A stretch of 64,000 bases of DNA from Antilocapra americana (taxonomy: Eukaryota; Chordata; Mammalia; Artiodactyla; Antilocapridae), in contig ML664161.1 in assembly GCA_007570785.1 (NCBI GenBank), forward strand, positions 43,734,418 to 43,798,417. Reading direction: 5' to 3'. Both the position numbers and the translations under genes were made by a program. Below, piece by piece: positions 23,481 through 64,000 of this stretch. The notes beneath the pieces are model-generated. The model did not search any database. It saw nothing but the letters and a program-made list of their open reading frames with translations, and was not told where the DNA came from. Each line of letters starts with the position of its first letter. Within the stretch, counting starts at the first letter, position 1.

Positions 23481-23749
23481 TTACCGACGTACCGCCCCCC
23501 ACATTCGCTCACCTTCTCTTAAAGGCCCATCCCTGTCCTTGATCTGTTAATTATCCAACTTGTTCATTTTCATGATTTCCGGCAAGCAGTCTGCATTAGA
23601 CCAGCATATTAGAAATGAAAACTGCCCTAGGATCAGAGTCCTCTTTGGGTTTTAATTTTGCACAAAAATTATTTACAGCGTGTCGGCCCCTGTATAATGT
23701 GTTCACTGAGACAGGGTTTCTAGTTTGGGGAGGGTTTGACAAAAAGAAA

Positions 23750-25333
23750 AACAACTTGGACGTTTTGGATTTTATTGAGACTCAATTTACATAGGCTCAA
23801 ATACAGTTAATTGAGTTCTGCATACATATTTAGTCATAATTTATAAAGCAACTTTGGTAACTTTCTTTTGAGGTATTTTATGAAGTACAAGTTTTGAGGA
23901 AACATCACAAAAATATTCAGCTTCTTATTGACCGTTTTTATGAACTTAACAGAGTACAAGTTTTACAGTGACAATCCAGTCATTCTCGCTCACAGTCAGA
24001 CACCTCATAAATCCTTATCAAAAAACCTCCAGGTAGGTACACTGGTAGGTAGGTTAGTTGGGATTCACCCAGAGAAACCTGGTTCTCCTCTAATCCAGTC
24101 AATACTTTTCTTTCTCTGTGGGCATCGCAAAAATGACTTTAGCAATCCCATGGGGCTTGGATGACTCTGGGCAAAAAAACATTTAAAGGCAATTGGTATT
24201 CAAACTGTAGGAATATAAACAAATTATTCTGCAATGTCCCTCTCTTGTTCCAGAGACAGAACTTGTATTAAGACACATATGCCGAACAACTTGGAAAGAG
24301 CCAAAGCTCATGTCTGATTTACAATTTTTCAGTGCACTTGTATTGGGAGATAATGCTCCCACAAAGTCTTCGTTAAAGAGTTAAAGTTTGTGTGTGGCTT
24401 ACAACTGACTAAAGCCACACACGTGAATGAGTAAATAAAGCGGTAAGTGGCTACCAAAAAGTAATCCATAAATTCTTTTCAACCAGGTGGCTCATTTCCA
24501 TCATAAAAGTTTGCTAAGCTGAAGCCAAGCTTAGTTCAAGTATGCCATTTGCTCTGACACTAAAACACCCAGGTTTTAACATAATCTTTTTTAAAACTCA
24601 GAGCACAGTTCTTCATTTTGAGGGTTGGTATCCTACATGTTTCCTTTTCTGAAGTGGACTCTTCTGCCATTTGATGTATAGAGGCAAGATAATTGCACCT
24701 CTGACAGCCACCTGAAGAAAAATCTATTCCCTTCATATACAAGATGGCTGAAGAATCTTTCAGATAATCATCAACATGCAGATTCAAAAGTTTCAACTAT
24801 TGAATTTACTTGCTAAATAAATGAAGACACTGTAATATTTGTAGTACACAAAGCTATGTTATAATATATGCCTGGAAACTGATTCTTCAAAGATAATAAT
24901 GATTTAGAGGTTTCTTCTGTTGTATTCTTTATCCTCTTTAATGTTTACCTGTGAAGACAGCCTAATGGATGCATACTAATTCTGTGCTAACAGATAAACT
25001 TAGAGCATCAAACTTCAAACCTTACTGTGAAAATGAGGCCATACCACTCAGTTCTTTTGAGTCACAGAATTTCAAATCCACAAAATATTTCACCCTTCAC
25101 TGGAGAAATTCACAGCTTAAATTATGTATAAGAAATGAAAGAATGGATTGTTAAGGCTGTCGGAGGCTAATTCTCCAATAAATGTTATTAAAAAGAATGT
25201 TCATATTAGAAGTATGAATAATGAGAAAATATTGAAATGTTCCTATGACCATTCAAATCCTTCATCTTCTGGTTTTCTTCAAGATGTTGTCTTTCAGTTC
25301 CACATATGTCTACAATTTTGGTCCTGAAGATCA
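23750..25333 (-). other. GRAMD1C: Probable GRAMD1C 3' UTR
   Basis: Unique AT-rich sequence between the GRAMD1C stop (25334) and the hexamer at 23771-23776. I see no young retroelement in it, unlike the introns, which fits a conserved exon. Frames such as 23928-24164 are not gene-like. Confidence 0.6.
23771..23776 (-). terminator. GRAMD1C: Candidate GRAMD1C polyadenylation signal
   Basis: AATAAA on the minus strand, about 1.56 kb after the GRAMD1C stop. Cleavage would occur near 23741-23761, about 0.3 kb before the ZDHHC23 CpG island. Confidence 0.6.
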
Positions 25334-53468
<28,135 letters not shown>

Positions 53469-53853
53469 CTAGAATGACACAAAGATTAGTCTAACCATTG
53501 GGAACATAACAAATTATAACACAGTAATTCAAAACATGATTCTGATGTCAAAATGACCAGCTGCGCAGTTACTAATGTATGGCTTTGGCGTTGTTTGACC
53601 TTCTAGATGTCAGTTTCCTGCATCCACAAAAAGTAGGTTAACAGAAAGTATCTGACAGAGTTGATACTGGAAACAAGCAGATGATTTTTAAATGTGTACT
53701 ATAATAACTACTGTGAATGGGAGGCAAGATATTTAAAATCCTCTTTCTATAAAATAATTTGTTCATAGTTTCTGGCAATTACTAATCTGTGATTTAAATT
53801 TTGCAATACAACCAGTGTACCAGGGGGTCGATCACCATTCAGAATTCCAATCA

Positions 53854-53999
53854 GGGACTTCCCTGGTGGTCCAGTGGCTAAGACTCTGAGCTCCCAATGC
53901 AGGGTAGCCAGGTTTGATCCCTGGTCAGGGAACTACACCCCACATGCCCCAACTAAGACCCAACACAGCCAAATAAATAAATAAAAATTAAAAAAAAAA
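53854..53999 (+). mobile_element. CHR-type tRNA-derived SINE
   Basis: GGGACTTCCCTGGTGGTCCA through an AAATAAATAAATAAAA tail. Flanked by AATTCCAATCA (about 53843-53853) and AATTCCAATCAA (about 54001-54012), a clear target duplication. Confidence 0.92.
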
Positions 54000-54164
54000 G
54001 AATTCCAATCAATTCAGAATCCCCTCCCCTTAATTTATAATGTATCTGAACATTTTAACTATATGTGAAACCTCATATATCAGTAAATTTTAAATTATAT
54101 TTTCCTAAAATGTAAAATGCAAAAGTCTGGAGTTTAGAATATTTCCCTTTTTATTTTTATTTAA

Positions 54165-54350
54165 AGTTTTTTTTTTAATGTTGACCATTTTCATAGTCTT
54201 TATTGAATCTGTTACAATAGTGCTTCTGTTTTATGCTTTGGTTTTTTGGCGGTGAGGAATGTAGGATCTTAGCTTTCCGACTAGGGATCAAACCCATACC
54301 TGCTGCACTAGAAAGTGAAGTCTAATCACTGGACCACCAGGGAAATCTTC
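54165..54350 (-). mobile_element. CHR-type tRNA-derived SINE
   Basis: Reverse orientation, ending ACTGGACCACCAGGGAAATC. Confidence 0.8.
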
Positions 54351-54404
54351 ATTTTTATTTATTTTTCATAAAGTTCAGCTTGTTCTTTCTTTGTAAGTAT
54401 CATT

Positions 54405-55978
54405 GGTTGTTCTTCAACCGTTCAGTCATGCCTGACTCTCTGCAACCCCATGTACTGCAGCATGCCAGGCTTCCCTGTCCTTTACCATCTCCCAGAGTTT
54501 GCTCAAACGCATGTCCATTGAGTCAGTGAGGCCATCCAAACATCTCCTCCTGTTATTCCCTCTACTCTTGCCTTGAATCTTCCCTAGCATCAGGGTCTTT
54601 TCCAATGAGTTGGCTCTTCTCATCAGGTGGTCAAAGTACTGGAGTTTCAGCTTCAAGGTACTATCAGTCCTTCTAACAAAATTCAGGGTTGATTTCCTTT
54701 AGGATGGACTGGTTGGATCTCCTTGCAGTCCAAGGGACTCTCAAGGGTCTTCTCCAACACCACAGTTCAAAAGCATCAATTCTTCAGGGCTCAGCCTTTT
54801 CTATGGTCCAACTCTCACATCCATACACGACTACTGGAAAAACCATAGCTTCGACTAGACAGACCTTTGCTAACAAAGTGACCTCTCCTTTAATACACTG
54901 TCTAGGTTTATCACAGCTTTTCTTAAAAGAAGCAAATGTCTTTAATTTCATGGCTGCAGTTGCCATCTAAAGTGATTTTGCAGCCCAAGAAAATAAAGTC
55001 TGTCGCTGTCTCCCCATCTATTTGCCATGAAGCGATGAGACTGGATGGCATGATTGTTTTTTGAATGTTGAGTTTTAAGCCAGCTTTTCACTCTCATCTT
55101 TCACTTTCATCATGAGGCTCTTTAGTTCTTTGCTTTCTGCCATTAGGGTGGTATCATCTGTATATCTGAGGTTACTGATATTTCTCCTGGCAATCTTGAT
55201 TCCAGCTTGTGCTTCATCCAGTCCGGCATTTTGCATGATGTACTCTGCATATAAGTTAAATAAGCAGGGTGACAATATACAGCCTTGACGTACTCCTTTT
55301 CCTATTTGGAACCAGTCCATTGTTCCATGTCTGGTTCTAACTGTTGCTTCTTGACCTGCATACAGGTTTCTGAGGAGGCAAGTAAGGTGATAGCTTTAAG
55401 AATTTTCCACAGTTTGTTGCGATCCACACGTCGGTCTTTAGTGCAAAGAAGCAGATGTTTTTCTAGAATTCCCTTGCTTTTTCTTTGATCCAACAGATGC
55501 TGGCAATTGATCTCTGGTTCCTCTGCCTTTTCTAAATCCAGCTTGGACATCTGGAAGTTCTCGGTTCACATATTGTTAAAGCCTAGGTTGAAGGATTTTG
55601 AGCATTACCTTGCTAGTATGTGAAACGAGCAGAATTGTGTGGTAATTTAAATTCTTTGGCATTGCCTTTCTTTGGGATTGGAATGAAAACTGATCTTTCC
55701 CAGTCCTGCGGCCACTGCTGAGTTTTCCTAAGTTGCTGCCTTATTGAGTGCAGCACTTTCACAACATCATCTTTTAGGATTTGAAATAGCTCAGCTGGAG
55801 TCCATCACCTCCACCAGCTTCATTCCTAAGGCCCACTTGACTTCATATTCTAGGATGTCTGGCTCTAGTGAGTGACCACACCATCATGGTTATCTGGGTC
55901 ATTAAGACCTTTTTTGTACAGTTCTCTGTGTATTTTTGTCACCTTTTCTTAATATCTTCTGTTTCTGTTAAGTCCATC
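54405..55978 (-). mobile_element. BovB LINE, about 1.6 kb
   Basis: Reverse BovB from its 3' end to the reverse-transcriptase/maturase-side text near 55978. Open pieces at 54656-54426 and 55320-55075 (reading RYTDD where active copies have YADD) show decay. Confidence 0.9.
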
Positions 55979-56111
55979 AGGGTTAAATAATATAATATAA
56001 AAAAAACTCATGTACTACAAAGGAAACCAAAAATACTAACAGTATGAAAATCAATGGTCTGATTTTTAGAAACATTAATAGATGGTTAATTACATAATTA
56101 AGCAAGGTAGA

Positions 56112-56385
56112 GGGCGGAGAAGGCAATGGCACTCCACTCCAGTACTCTTGCCTGGAAAATCCCATGAACAGAGGAGCCTGGTGGGCTGCAGTCCATGGGG
56201 TCACAAAGAGTCAGACACGACTGAGCAACTTCACTTTCACTTTTCACTTTCATACATTGGAGAAGAAAATGGCAACCCACTCCAGTGTTCTTGCCTGGAG
56301 AATCCCAGGGACGGGGGAGCCTGGTGGGCTGTCATCTATGGGGTCGAACAGAGTCTGACATGACTGAAGCAACTTAGCAGCAGCG
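56112..56385 (+). mobile_element. Bov-A2 SINE (dimer without tRNA head)
   Basis: Two Bov-A bodies in tandem (56112-56252 and 56262-56372) joined by a CACTTTCACTTTTCACTTTC linker, ending in an AGCAGC repeat. No tRNA-like head. Confidence 0.9.
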
Positions 56386-56479
56386 GCAGCAGAGGGAGGC
56401 AGCATTACGCGAAGCAATTGCTGGCAAGATTCTTTACTTCTCTCATTTATTCAACAGATATTTATTTAGAACCTACCAA

Positions 56480-56695
56480 ACATATAGGGCAACCAGTTGG
56501 CTCAGTGGTAAAGAATCTGCCTGCAATGCGGGAGATGCAGGTTTGATCCCTGGGTTGGGGAAGATCCTCTGGAGAAGGAAATGGCAACCCACTCCAGTAA
56601 TCTTGCCTGAAAAATTCCTTGAACAGAGGAGCCTGGTGGGCTACAGTCCATGGGGTCACAAAAGAGTCAGATACAAGTTAGCAACTAAGCACACC
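56480..56695 (+). mobile_element. Bov-tA SINE
   Basis: AGTTGGCTCAGTGGTAAAGA through AGATACAAGTTAGCAACTAA. Confidence 0.9.
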
Positions 56696-59600
56696 AATGT
56701 ATATTACTGCACTAGATACTAAAAAGGATAAAAATGATATCCTACTTGTTCTCTAACAACTTATTATAATATAGTTGAAAAAACATGAGAAACTTTTATG
56801 TAAAAGTTAAATAGGACAAACTATAACCTTATTACATACTAAAGAACTGGTGGAATCAACATGATATAGAAGTAAAAAGGAAAGAAACATTAGTGTGGTT
56901 TAGAATGATCAGAAAAGGTTTCACATTATAGAAGGGTCTTCAGCTGAGCTGAAGGGATGCAACAAATAGAGGAAATGGAGAAATTAAAAAATTGGGGAAT
57001 GGAAGTCTACATAAAAATATAGAATAAATACATGAAAAACACAAGCAATATTTGTTCTGAAGTCAGTAAACACTGTATCAAACTACTTGGAGTAAAAAAT
57101 TTTAAGTGAGGAAGTAGTAGGGATAAATATAGAGATTTTACAGGACCAAAATATACAGATATTTTGAATTATTCCCAGCTATTCCTGACAACAATACCAC
57201 ATTTCCTTTTTTTTTTTTCTCTCTGTTTATTCTCTCTGTCTAGTAGCTTTGGTATCTTTGTTACATTACACTAGATGACCTTCATCATTACATGGAAACT
57301 CAAAGACATTAAGAACAAAATTTCTGCACTTTAGACTGCTAGTTCCCAGGTGACTAGCATTTCATAAGAGTAGCTGTTGAAACTTCAGATATTATCAGTA
57401 TTTCAAAAAGTCAAAAATATCCAAACAGTTACCTACAATAAAGTTATTCAAGCTGGGTAAAATGTCAGGTTACTTTGTTTGGGGCTGAATTCTGTTAACC
57501 TAGAGTGGTTATCTCAGGCTGATAAGAAACTCTCATTGGAAATAATGAACATTTAATAAACAGCAAACAATAAGGTTCTAACATTTTATTATTTAATATA
57601 CACTACTTATTTGGTGGATAAAGTCTTTTGAAGCATAGTGTCCATAGAATAAAAATAACAAGGATCATTAGTGGAACAGAAAGTTAAGAAACCACTGTGC
57701 TTGATCCTAAAGGTACCCCACCCAGTCTGACTCCCACTCCAGAAGAACCATTTGTAAATAGCTTTTTTTTTTTACAATAGCAGTTAGCTAATACTGATAG
57801 TTAGCTCTGATAATTATAACTGATATATTCCAAAGATGTTACCCTTGAAACACTTTTAGCATCATAAATGCATGGTTAATTTTATTAAGAGAAACAAGCA
57901 ATATTTCAACATACTTATGGAAGATTAAGCTTTTATAAAAACTCTTCAGAAATAATAGGTATCAAAGTATCCCAAAAACAGACTAAAACAAGTAGACAAA
58001 CAATGAGCTACACACTCTGACAGCTTCCCAAGAGTGAAAGAAATGAAACTTATGAGTAAAATCGTAACAATAAAAATACAGTTTTATTTGATTACATATA
58101 TAAATGTTTTAAATACATTATCAGATACTATCAGGAAGTTAACAGAGTAACTTCAATATATTTTAATCTACTGATTCAATACAAATATATAAGGTTAAAT
58201 AAATAAAATAACAACAAAAAAAGAGAAAACAAAAGAGAACTCATTTAATTTGCTACTTATAGATTTGCTAATTTGTTAAAAATGACTTTTTCTCCAAAGT
58301 TGGTACAAAGTCACAAAAGTGATTATTTACAGCCATGTTGAATATTCAAACACTAAAACATATACCCAGACTGATATTCATAATTCTTTCAATAATCAGC
58401 AGCAGAATCTGGGTTAAGTAACGTTAAAGAAAATTTAAATCTTAAACAAAGGTTGACCACCTACCTGGGAACAACGGGGAGGAAGGCTCCCCGTTCAGCC
58501 TGCTGAGCTCTTGAACAAAATAAAGACGAATCCAGCAGTAATCAGATAAGGCTCAAAAGTCAGATCAATTTCTAGCCCTGGAAGCTTTGTATTCTAAGTA
58601 CACCGCAAGGTTTCTCTACAGTGGAGTTCCAAACATTTAATGACAACTATGTAAAATTACTGCTTTAATCTTCTAGTTTTGTTATGAATTTTCCTCACAA
58701 AAGACAAGCTCTGCTACAAGTTAAAGCACATTATTTGTCACTTCCTGGTTTGAAGCACCAGCGTTCTTTCCTAGGCTGCAGGTCAGAATGCCGAATTGGA
58801 AGTTACACCTCACTCTACAGGTTCCTAAGCCACTCCTACTAGAAGAGGGTAGGTAAACAAGGTTTTATTAAAGGGACAGCTCGCAATTTCTTGTGTTCTA
58901 CACATCGATTAGAAACAATAAAGTGCAAATGAAAATATCTTGCTTATGCTGTATTATGTAAAATGCCTATTGCAATAATATCTTAATCTTTTTGTTAAAG
59001 TTAAATATTCGATATATTATGGGTTAGATTTTCTTCTCCATGCTGATGCCTCCTATTCAATCCTGGCAATGTCATCACTTCTTCATATACCACTTCTTCA
59101 GTGCTAAGTCACATCCCCCTGAGACTCCTGCATTAACCCTTTACAACTATCAAGGATTTCATTTCTTGAGTATTTTAAATGGAATGTCAGGAACGAGCTT
59201 TTCAGGTGGAGCAATTCCAAGAAGCAGTCAGCACATTTTTCATCACTCAGACATTTACATCTTGATTACTCAATAATTCTTTCCTTTAGAAATATTTTTA
59301 ACTTTATTCAGAATAATTTCCTGGCAGGGACCTCGACTATAGGAAACACTATGCAGAGTCTCAACTATCAGTTCTAATTTATTACCCAGAAGAAAAATTT
59401 GCATCTAAATGAAAGATCAAATCTTGCCCTAATTTCTACCTAGCTATTCCAGCTAGTTTAGTAAAGAGTGTAACAAGTCAAAGGCTACTTGGGGAACTGC
59501 AAGGATTACCCTCTTGGTGGTGAGGTAGGGTTGCTAAAATCTAATTATTTTATACAACAGCCGAATAAGGGACCAGAGTGACACTCGAAGAAGATACGTT

Positions 59601-61284
59601 TGCTCAAACTGAAGAGAGCTCATTATGGGGTGGGCTTCCACTCCCCAAAAACCAGTGCTCTTGACATATCATGTCAGTTCTCATTGAGCTAAACCACAGA
59701 TAAGCATCTTTACTCTACCATGGTAACCAAAGAGCTATGAGAAAAACATACATTAACTGTACTGTAAATGATCTTTATATACTCTTGCCAAGTTTAAAAA
59801 TCCCTTATAGTAAATGACTGGACACAGAGCAGAGCTCAGCAGGTTTAAGAGGGAAAGTAGAACCTAAGCCTGGACCTGAAGAAAGTCCGACATACAAAGG
59901 CTGAGTGGAAGAGGAGTACCCAGAAAAAAGGATAGAAATACAAGAGAGGCAGAAGAAAGTTCAGAAAGAATGACATGGAAATCAAGGGGAAAAAGGTATT
60001 TCAAAATAGAGGGAGTGGACCATGGTGTGAAATGTTGCTGAAGTATCAAGTAAGACAAGCTTATGTATGTCAAACTCAAGTGTGCAGAGGAGTGAAGCAA
60101 TCTGGCAAGCCAGCTGATGATAACTGGAGAGGGCAGGGACAGGAAGAAGGGAAGAGTCTCTAGGGGAGGGGTAAGCAGCCAGGGATGAAGAGCCTATATT
60201 CCATGTTAAATATAAAAGGCCACCTACTAGTCTACCCATAGAAAAGCAACAACTTCAGATGTGTGTTTTTAAAAGACATATTTTTAAAAGGACAACTTCT
60301 TTGGTAACAATCTGAAGGACAGATTAGAGCGTTTACAGAGATCTTTAGGAGACTACTGTAATGGTTCAAGCTAGAAATGATGAGGGTCTTGATGACGGAC
60401 ATGACACACTGGCGAAGAAGGGGAAAGGAAACAAGGAGGCACGAGGTTTCTGGCTTGAGTGACAGGTCAGGAGGAGGTGTATTTCACTGACCAAGGGAAA
60501 ATAGATGGAGGAGTTCTGCCAACCAGAAAGGTAAAAAGGAGGGGACAATGGACAAATACTTCTACACTGCCAGGTTACTATACAGACTATGTGACTAAAA
60601 TACTTAGCAATTTGCATTTATTTTTTTCCTGGTAGGTTTGAATACCGCTCTTATTAGATTTCTAACACTACTGGAAAACTTCTAGGTTTCCAAGTAATTT
60701 CAAAAGGAAGAATCATTGGAGAGGGGCATAAGCAGGAATAAGAGGTTTGATAAGGCTGAAGAGTCTGCAAGAGGAAGCTGGATGGCACTCTTCTCAAAGA
60801 TGACACCAACTTGATCAGTTAACCACTGTTTGGAGAATGGCCTCAGCACTGTTGACTTCCTAGAGAGGCACTCAGAGCATCTGACTCAAACCAGTCACAC
60901 TCACAAGCTGCACACACACGCTCCATAGTAAATACACTAATGCTCAGAAGGGAAACATTCTTTTCTAGACTTCAGAAGGCATTCATCCTTACCATCCAGG
61001 TGCCTGAATGCCTTGGAAGTCAGATTAGTAATCAGAATTCTGCATGACAAACATGAAGTCAGAACAAAGGTAGCAGATTTTTAAGGGGAAAACTACCTGT
61101 GATGCTGGTGAAGCCTGATGAGTCACCTCTGTCTCATCTCTGTTCGCTCCTCCAGTGGTCAAAGTCTACCTCTGTGACTTTGCTTTTCTGGCCTAAGTCC
61201 TTGGCCGAAGTCTGGCCAAGTCCCCTTCAGATCAACATATTTTTCCTCTATAGATACTAACATAAGTAATCAACTGTTGTTATT

Positions 61285-61628
61285 TTTTTTAATAATTTTT
61301 TCATTTTTGGCTGTGCTGGGTCTTCAGGGCTGCTCAGGCTTTCTCTAGTTGCTGCAAGCAGGGGCTAGTCTTGGTGCAGTCACAGGCTTCTAATTGCTGG
61401 GGCTTCTCTTGCTGTGGAGCACAGGTTCTAGGGCGTGCGAGCATCAGTAGTTATGGCATCTGAACTCAGTAGTTGTGGCTGCCAGTCTCCAGACCGACAG
61501 GCTCAACAGTTGTGGCGCACAGTCTTAGATGCTCTGCGGCATGCGGGATCTTCCCAGATCAGGGATCAAACCCATGTCTCCTGCATTGGCAGATGGATTC
61601 TTTACCACTGAACCTTCAGGGAAGCCCT
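61285..61628 (-). mobile_element. Long CHR-type tRNA-derived SINE
   Basis: Reverse orientation. Contains GTTGTGGCGCACAGTCTTAG and ends in the head at 61608-61627 (ACTGAACCTTCAGGGAAGCC). Confidence 0.8.
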
Positions 61629-61896
61629 CAATCAACTGTTTTAAACCACTTTCCCCTCAACCGTCAATTACAGATTCCCGAAATAGAAGTTGAAGTGATT
61701 TGCATCAAAATTGGGAGAGGGTGGGTCCATCTACATTGAAAACCTATCCTCATCACTTCATCCCTAATTCTGACATTTGCCTCCTCCTCCTTTTGGCCTT
61801 TGGGAATAAGCCTGAAAGCCATTCTGTCTCTTCAAGTCTTAGAGTTTAAAATGAGTGCAGATTTCTGCTCTATTAGGCCCTGGATTTAAACACTCA

Positions 61897-62697
61897 GTCT
61901 TAGTTCAGTTTAGTTCAGTCACTCAGTTGTGTCTGACTCTTTGCGACCCCATGGACTGCAGCACACCAGGTTTCTGTGGCCATTACCAACTCCCAGAGCT
62001 TACTCAAACTCATGTCCACAGAGTCAGCGATGCCATCCAACCAGCTCATCCTCTGTTGTCCCCTTCTCCCTCTGCCTTCAATCTTTTCCAGCATCAGGGT
62101 CTTTTCAAATGAGCCACTTCTTCACATCAGGTGGCCAAAGTATTGGAGTTTCAGCTTCAACATCAGTCCTTCCAATGAATATTCAGGACTGATTTCCTTA
62201 GGATGGATTGGTTGGATCTCCTTGCAGTCCAAGGGACTCTCAAGAGTCTTCTCCAACACCACAGTTCAAAACTATCAATGCTTCGGTGCTCAGCTTTCCT
62301 TAGAGTCCCACTCTCACATCCATACATGACTACTGGAAAAACCAAAGCTTTGAGTAGATGGACCTTTGTTGGCAAAGTAATGTCTCTGCTTTTTAATATG
62401 CTGTCTAGGTTTGGAACAACTTTCCTTCCAAGGAGCAAGCGTCTTTTAATTTCATGGCTGCAGTCACCATCTGCGGTGATTTTGAATCCCAAGAAAATAA
62501 AGTCTGTCACTGTTTCTACTGTTTCCCCATCTATTTGCCATGAAGTGACGGGACCAGATACCATGATCTTAGTTTTCTGAATATTGAGTTTTAAGCCAAC
62601 TTTGTCACTCTCCTCTTTCACTTTCATCAAGAAGCTCTTTAGTTCTTCGTTTTCTGCTGTAAATGCAGTGTCATCTGCGTATCTAAGGTTATTGATA
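61897..62697 (-). mobile_element. BovB LINE 3' part with RT fragment
   Basis: Reverse BovB, about 0.8 kb. The frame 62711-62163 (182 aa) retains the reverse-transcriptase RYADDT box near its start and a long uninterrupted run, so it is less decayed than the other copies. The 5' end is truncated at about 62697. Confidence 0.92.
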
Positions 62698-63449
62698 ACC
62701 AATAACCTCAATCTCAGTATGTACTTTTAAATTTCCATGGAGAGTGAGCTTCCCAAGAGCCCCATGCACTGGCAAGAGACATCACTGTTATGTCTCTCAG
62801 AGGAAAAACAGTACAAAAAGAACAGTTTGATTTCTGTACACATCCTGCCTATATTAACAGTACCAGTAATCCTCAATCTAACAATATGATAATATCACTA
62901 GAAACATAAAAATAGTAATGATGTTGTGGTGAGTTGGGGCCAGATCATAATGTCTCTAAATAAAATTTTAGATTTGGTGGTCTGGCTCTGACACAAACAT
63001 GGAGGCGGGGGGCGGCTTAACCTCAACCAAACAATGGAGGACTAGAGAGGGGGAAAGGCTGAGGTTCTTTAAAAAATACAGAAAACACTAATGATCTGTA
63101 TCCCAGAAGGGAGCTGTCACTGTCTTCTGGCCCCACAAATCCCAACCACTCAATGTGCCGTCTTCAAGGAGCTGTTACACTCAAAAGTTGTGAACTACGC
63201 TGAAGCACTATCAACTACAGCATGAATGACATGTGACACTTTAGACACATGTCTGAACACTGGAGACTTACAGTAAGTAAACTAAGTCAATATCTGAGAT
63301 AAACTGCCCTTTCTGAAGGAGAGCATCAGAGGAACTGTATGAATGGGGAAAAAATGTAGTCTTAAAAGCATTCTTTCTCAAAGGCACCATATCTTCCTCA
63401 GGCTTTTTTCCCCTCTTGTAGATTTATCTTACTGGAGAAATTAAATACA

Positions 63450-63484
63450 CACATACATAACACACACACAGAGAGAGAGAGAAA
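63450..63484 (+). repeat. Compound CA/GA microsatellite
   Basis: Short ACACAC then GAGAGA runs. Confidence 0.8.
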
Positions 63485-63842
63485 CTGAAAATCATCCTGC
63501 TGTCTTAGTCACTCCTAATGGAGTAATCTTTTGTCTCGATTAATATGCTTTAAGGCTTTCTTAGGCAAAAGTAAGCAAAAATAACACTTATTTTACTCTC
63601 AAATTCCTGAATTACAAGTAAATATGATTATAATATTCTGAACTTAAACTATCTAAAAATAGTTTGAATATACACAAAATTTATTATTCAAATTACTTGT
63701 GTTTTTTTTCTAGAATTTTGTAGTTAGGCTGTATAATTTATGGATTTGGGTTTTTAACCTTCTCTTTTTAAATACAGGATTACAAAAGATCAACGAATCT
63801 AACCAATGTGGTTTATCACTTTAAAAAACTAGAAGATAATTC

Positions 63843-63947
63843 ATTTCAGTTCAGTTCAGTCACAGTTCAGTCGCTCAGTCGTGTCTGACTCTTTGCGACC
63901 CCATGAACCACAGCACACCAGGCCTCCCTGTCCATCACCAACTCCCA
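63843..63947 (-). mobile_element. Very short BovB 3' insertion with target duplication
   Basis: About 105 bp of BovB 3' end (TCAGTTCAGTTCAGTCACAG repeats then GTGTCTGACTCTTTGCGACC). AGATAATT is found on both sides (about 63833-63840 and 63948-63955). Confidence 0.85.
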
Positions 63948-64000
63948 GATAATTATGGCTCATAAAATTATGGACAACACTCAGACTACATCAAGCACCT

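Larger units (their letters stand above)
53469..64000. other. GRAMD1C intron to window edge
   Basis: No GRAM-domain exon was found. Repeats are listed separately. About 56700-61280 is mostly unique AT-rich DNA; diverged ancient-repeat-like text may occur at 59800-60800, which I could not name. Confidence 0.55.

Noticed and set aside
22404..23522. A 372-aa plus-strand open frame and a 322-aa minus-strand frame over the CpG island
   Set aside because: Both are almost pure Pro/Arg/Gly/Ala/Ser, the translation of CpG-dense DNA in which stop codons are rare. There are no domains, and the island is explained as the ZDHHC23 promoter.

Overview
The window is nuclear DNA of a ruminant, most likely a bovid (cattle, buffalo, sheep or goat group). 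It is packed with BovB (RTE) LINEs, Bov-tA and Bov-A2 SINEs, CHR-type tRNA-derived SINEs and L1_BT-type L1 tails, a combination typical of ruminants. I see no bacterial, phage or organelle genes.

Three protein-coding genes can be read directly. (1) 5571-5690 (+) is the apparent last coding exon of CCDC191 (KIAA1407); the rest lies to the left of the window. (2) ZDHHC23 (NIDD), a DHHC palmitoyltransferase, lies on the minus strand. Four phase-compatible coding exons (22259-22117, 17969-17259, 15706-15539, 13785-13518) encode 429 aa. Its promoter is a CpG island at about 22430-23480, and its probable 3' UTR runs to about 8965. (3) GRAMD1C (Aster-C) lies on the minus strand. Twelve phase-compatible exons (53468 down to 25334) encode the last 482 aa: the tail of the linker after the GRAM domain, the VASt/ASTER sterol-binding domain, the transmembrane anchor and the C-terminal helix. 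The GRAM-domain exons and the promoter lie beyond position 64000. The order GRAMD1C, ZDHHC23, CCDC191, with CCDC191 convergent, matches the order I recall for human 3q13.31.

Layout: 1-4545 is an old L1 carrying a 711-bp solo LTR. 4700-5470 is an unexplained richer block. 5571-7000 is the CCDC191 end and putative 3' UTR. 7602-8612 is an L1 tail with a nested SINE. 8965-23000 is ZDHHC23, with a twin-primed BovB in its first intron-exon interval. 23741-25333 is the GRAMD1C 3' UTR. 25334-64000 is GRAMD1C, whose introns hold most of the repeats, a full-length RPL35A retrocopy (35841-36336) and a U6 snRNA pseudogene (42697-42794).

The two main genes do not form a pathway that the sequence shows. 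Both encode membrane proteins (a Golgi/ER S-acyltransferase and an ER sterol-transfer protein). They sit tail-to-head with only about 0.3 kb between the predicted GRAMD1C poly(A) site and the ZDHHC23 CpG island. I found no evidence of an undescribed system. The most interesting items are well-resolved retrotransposition structures and a shifted ZDHHC23 start codon.
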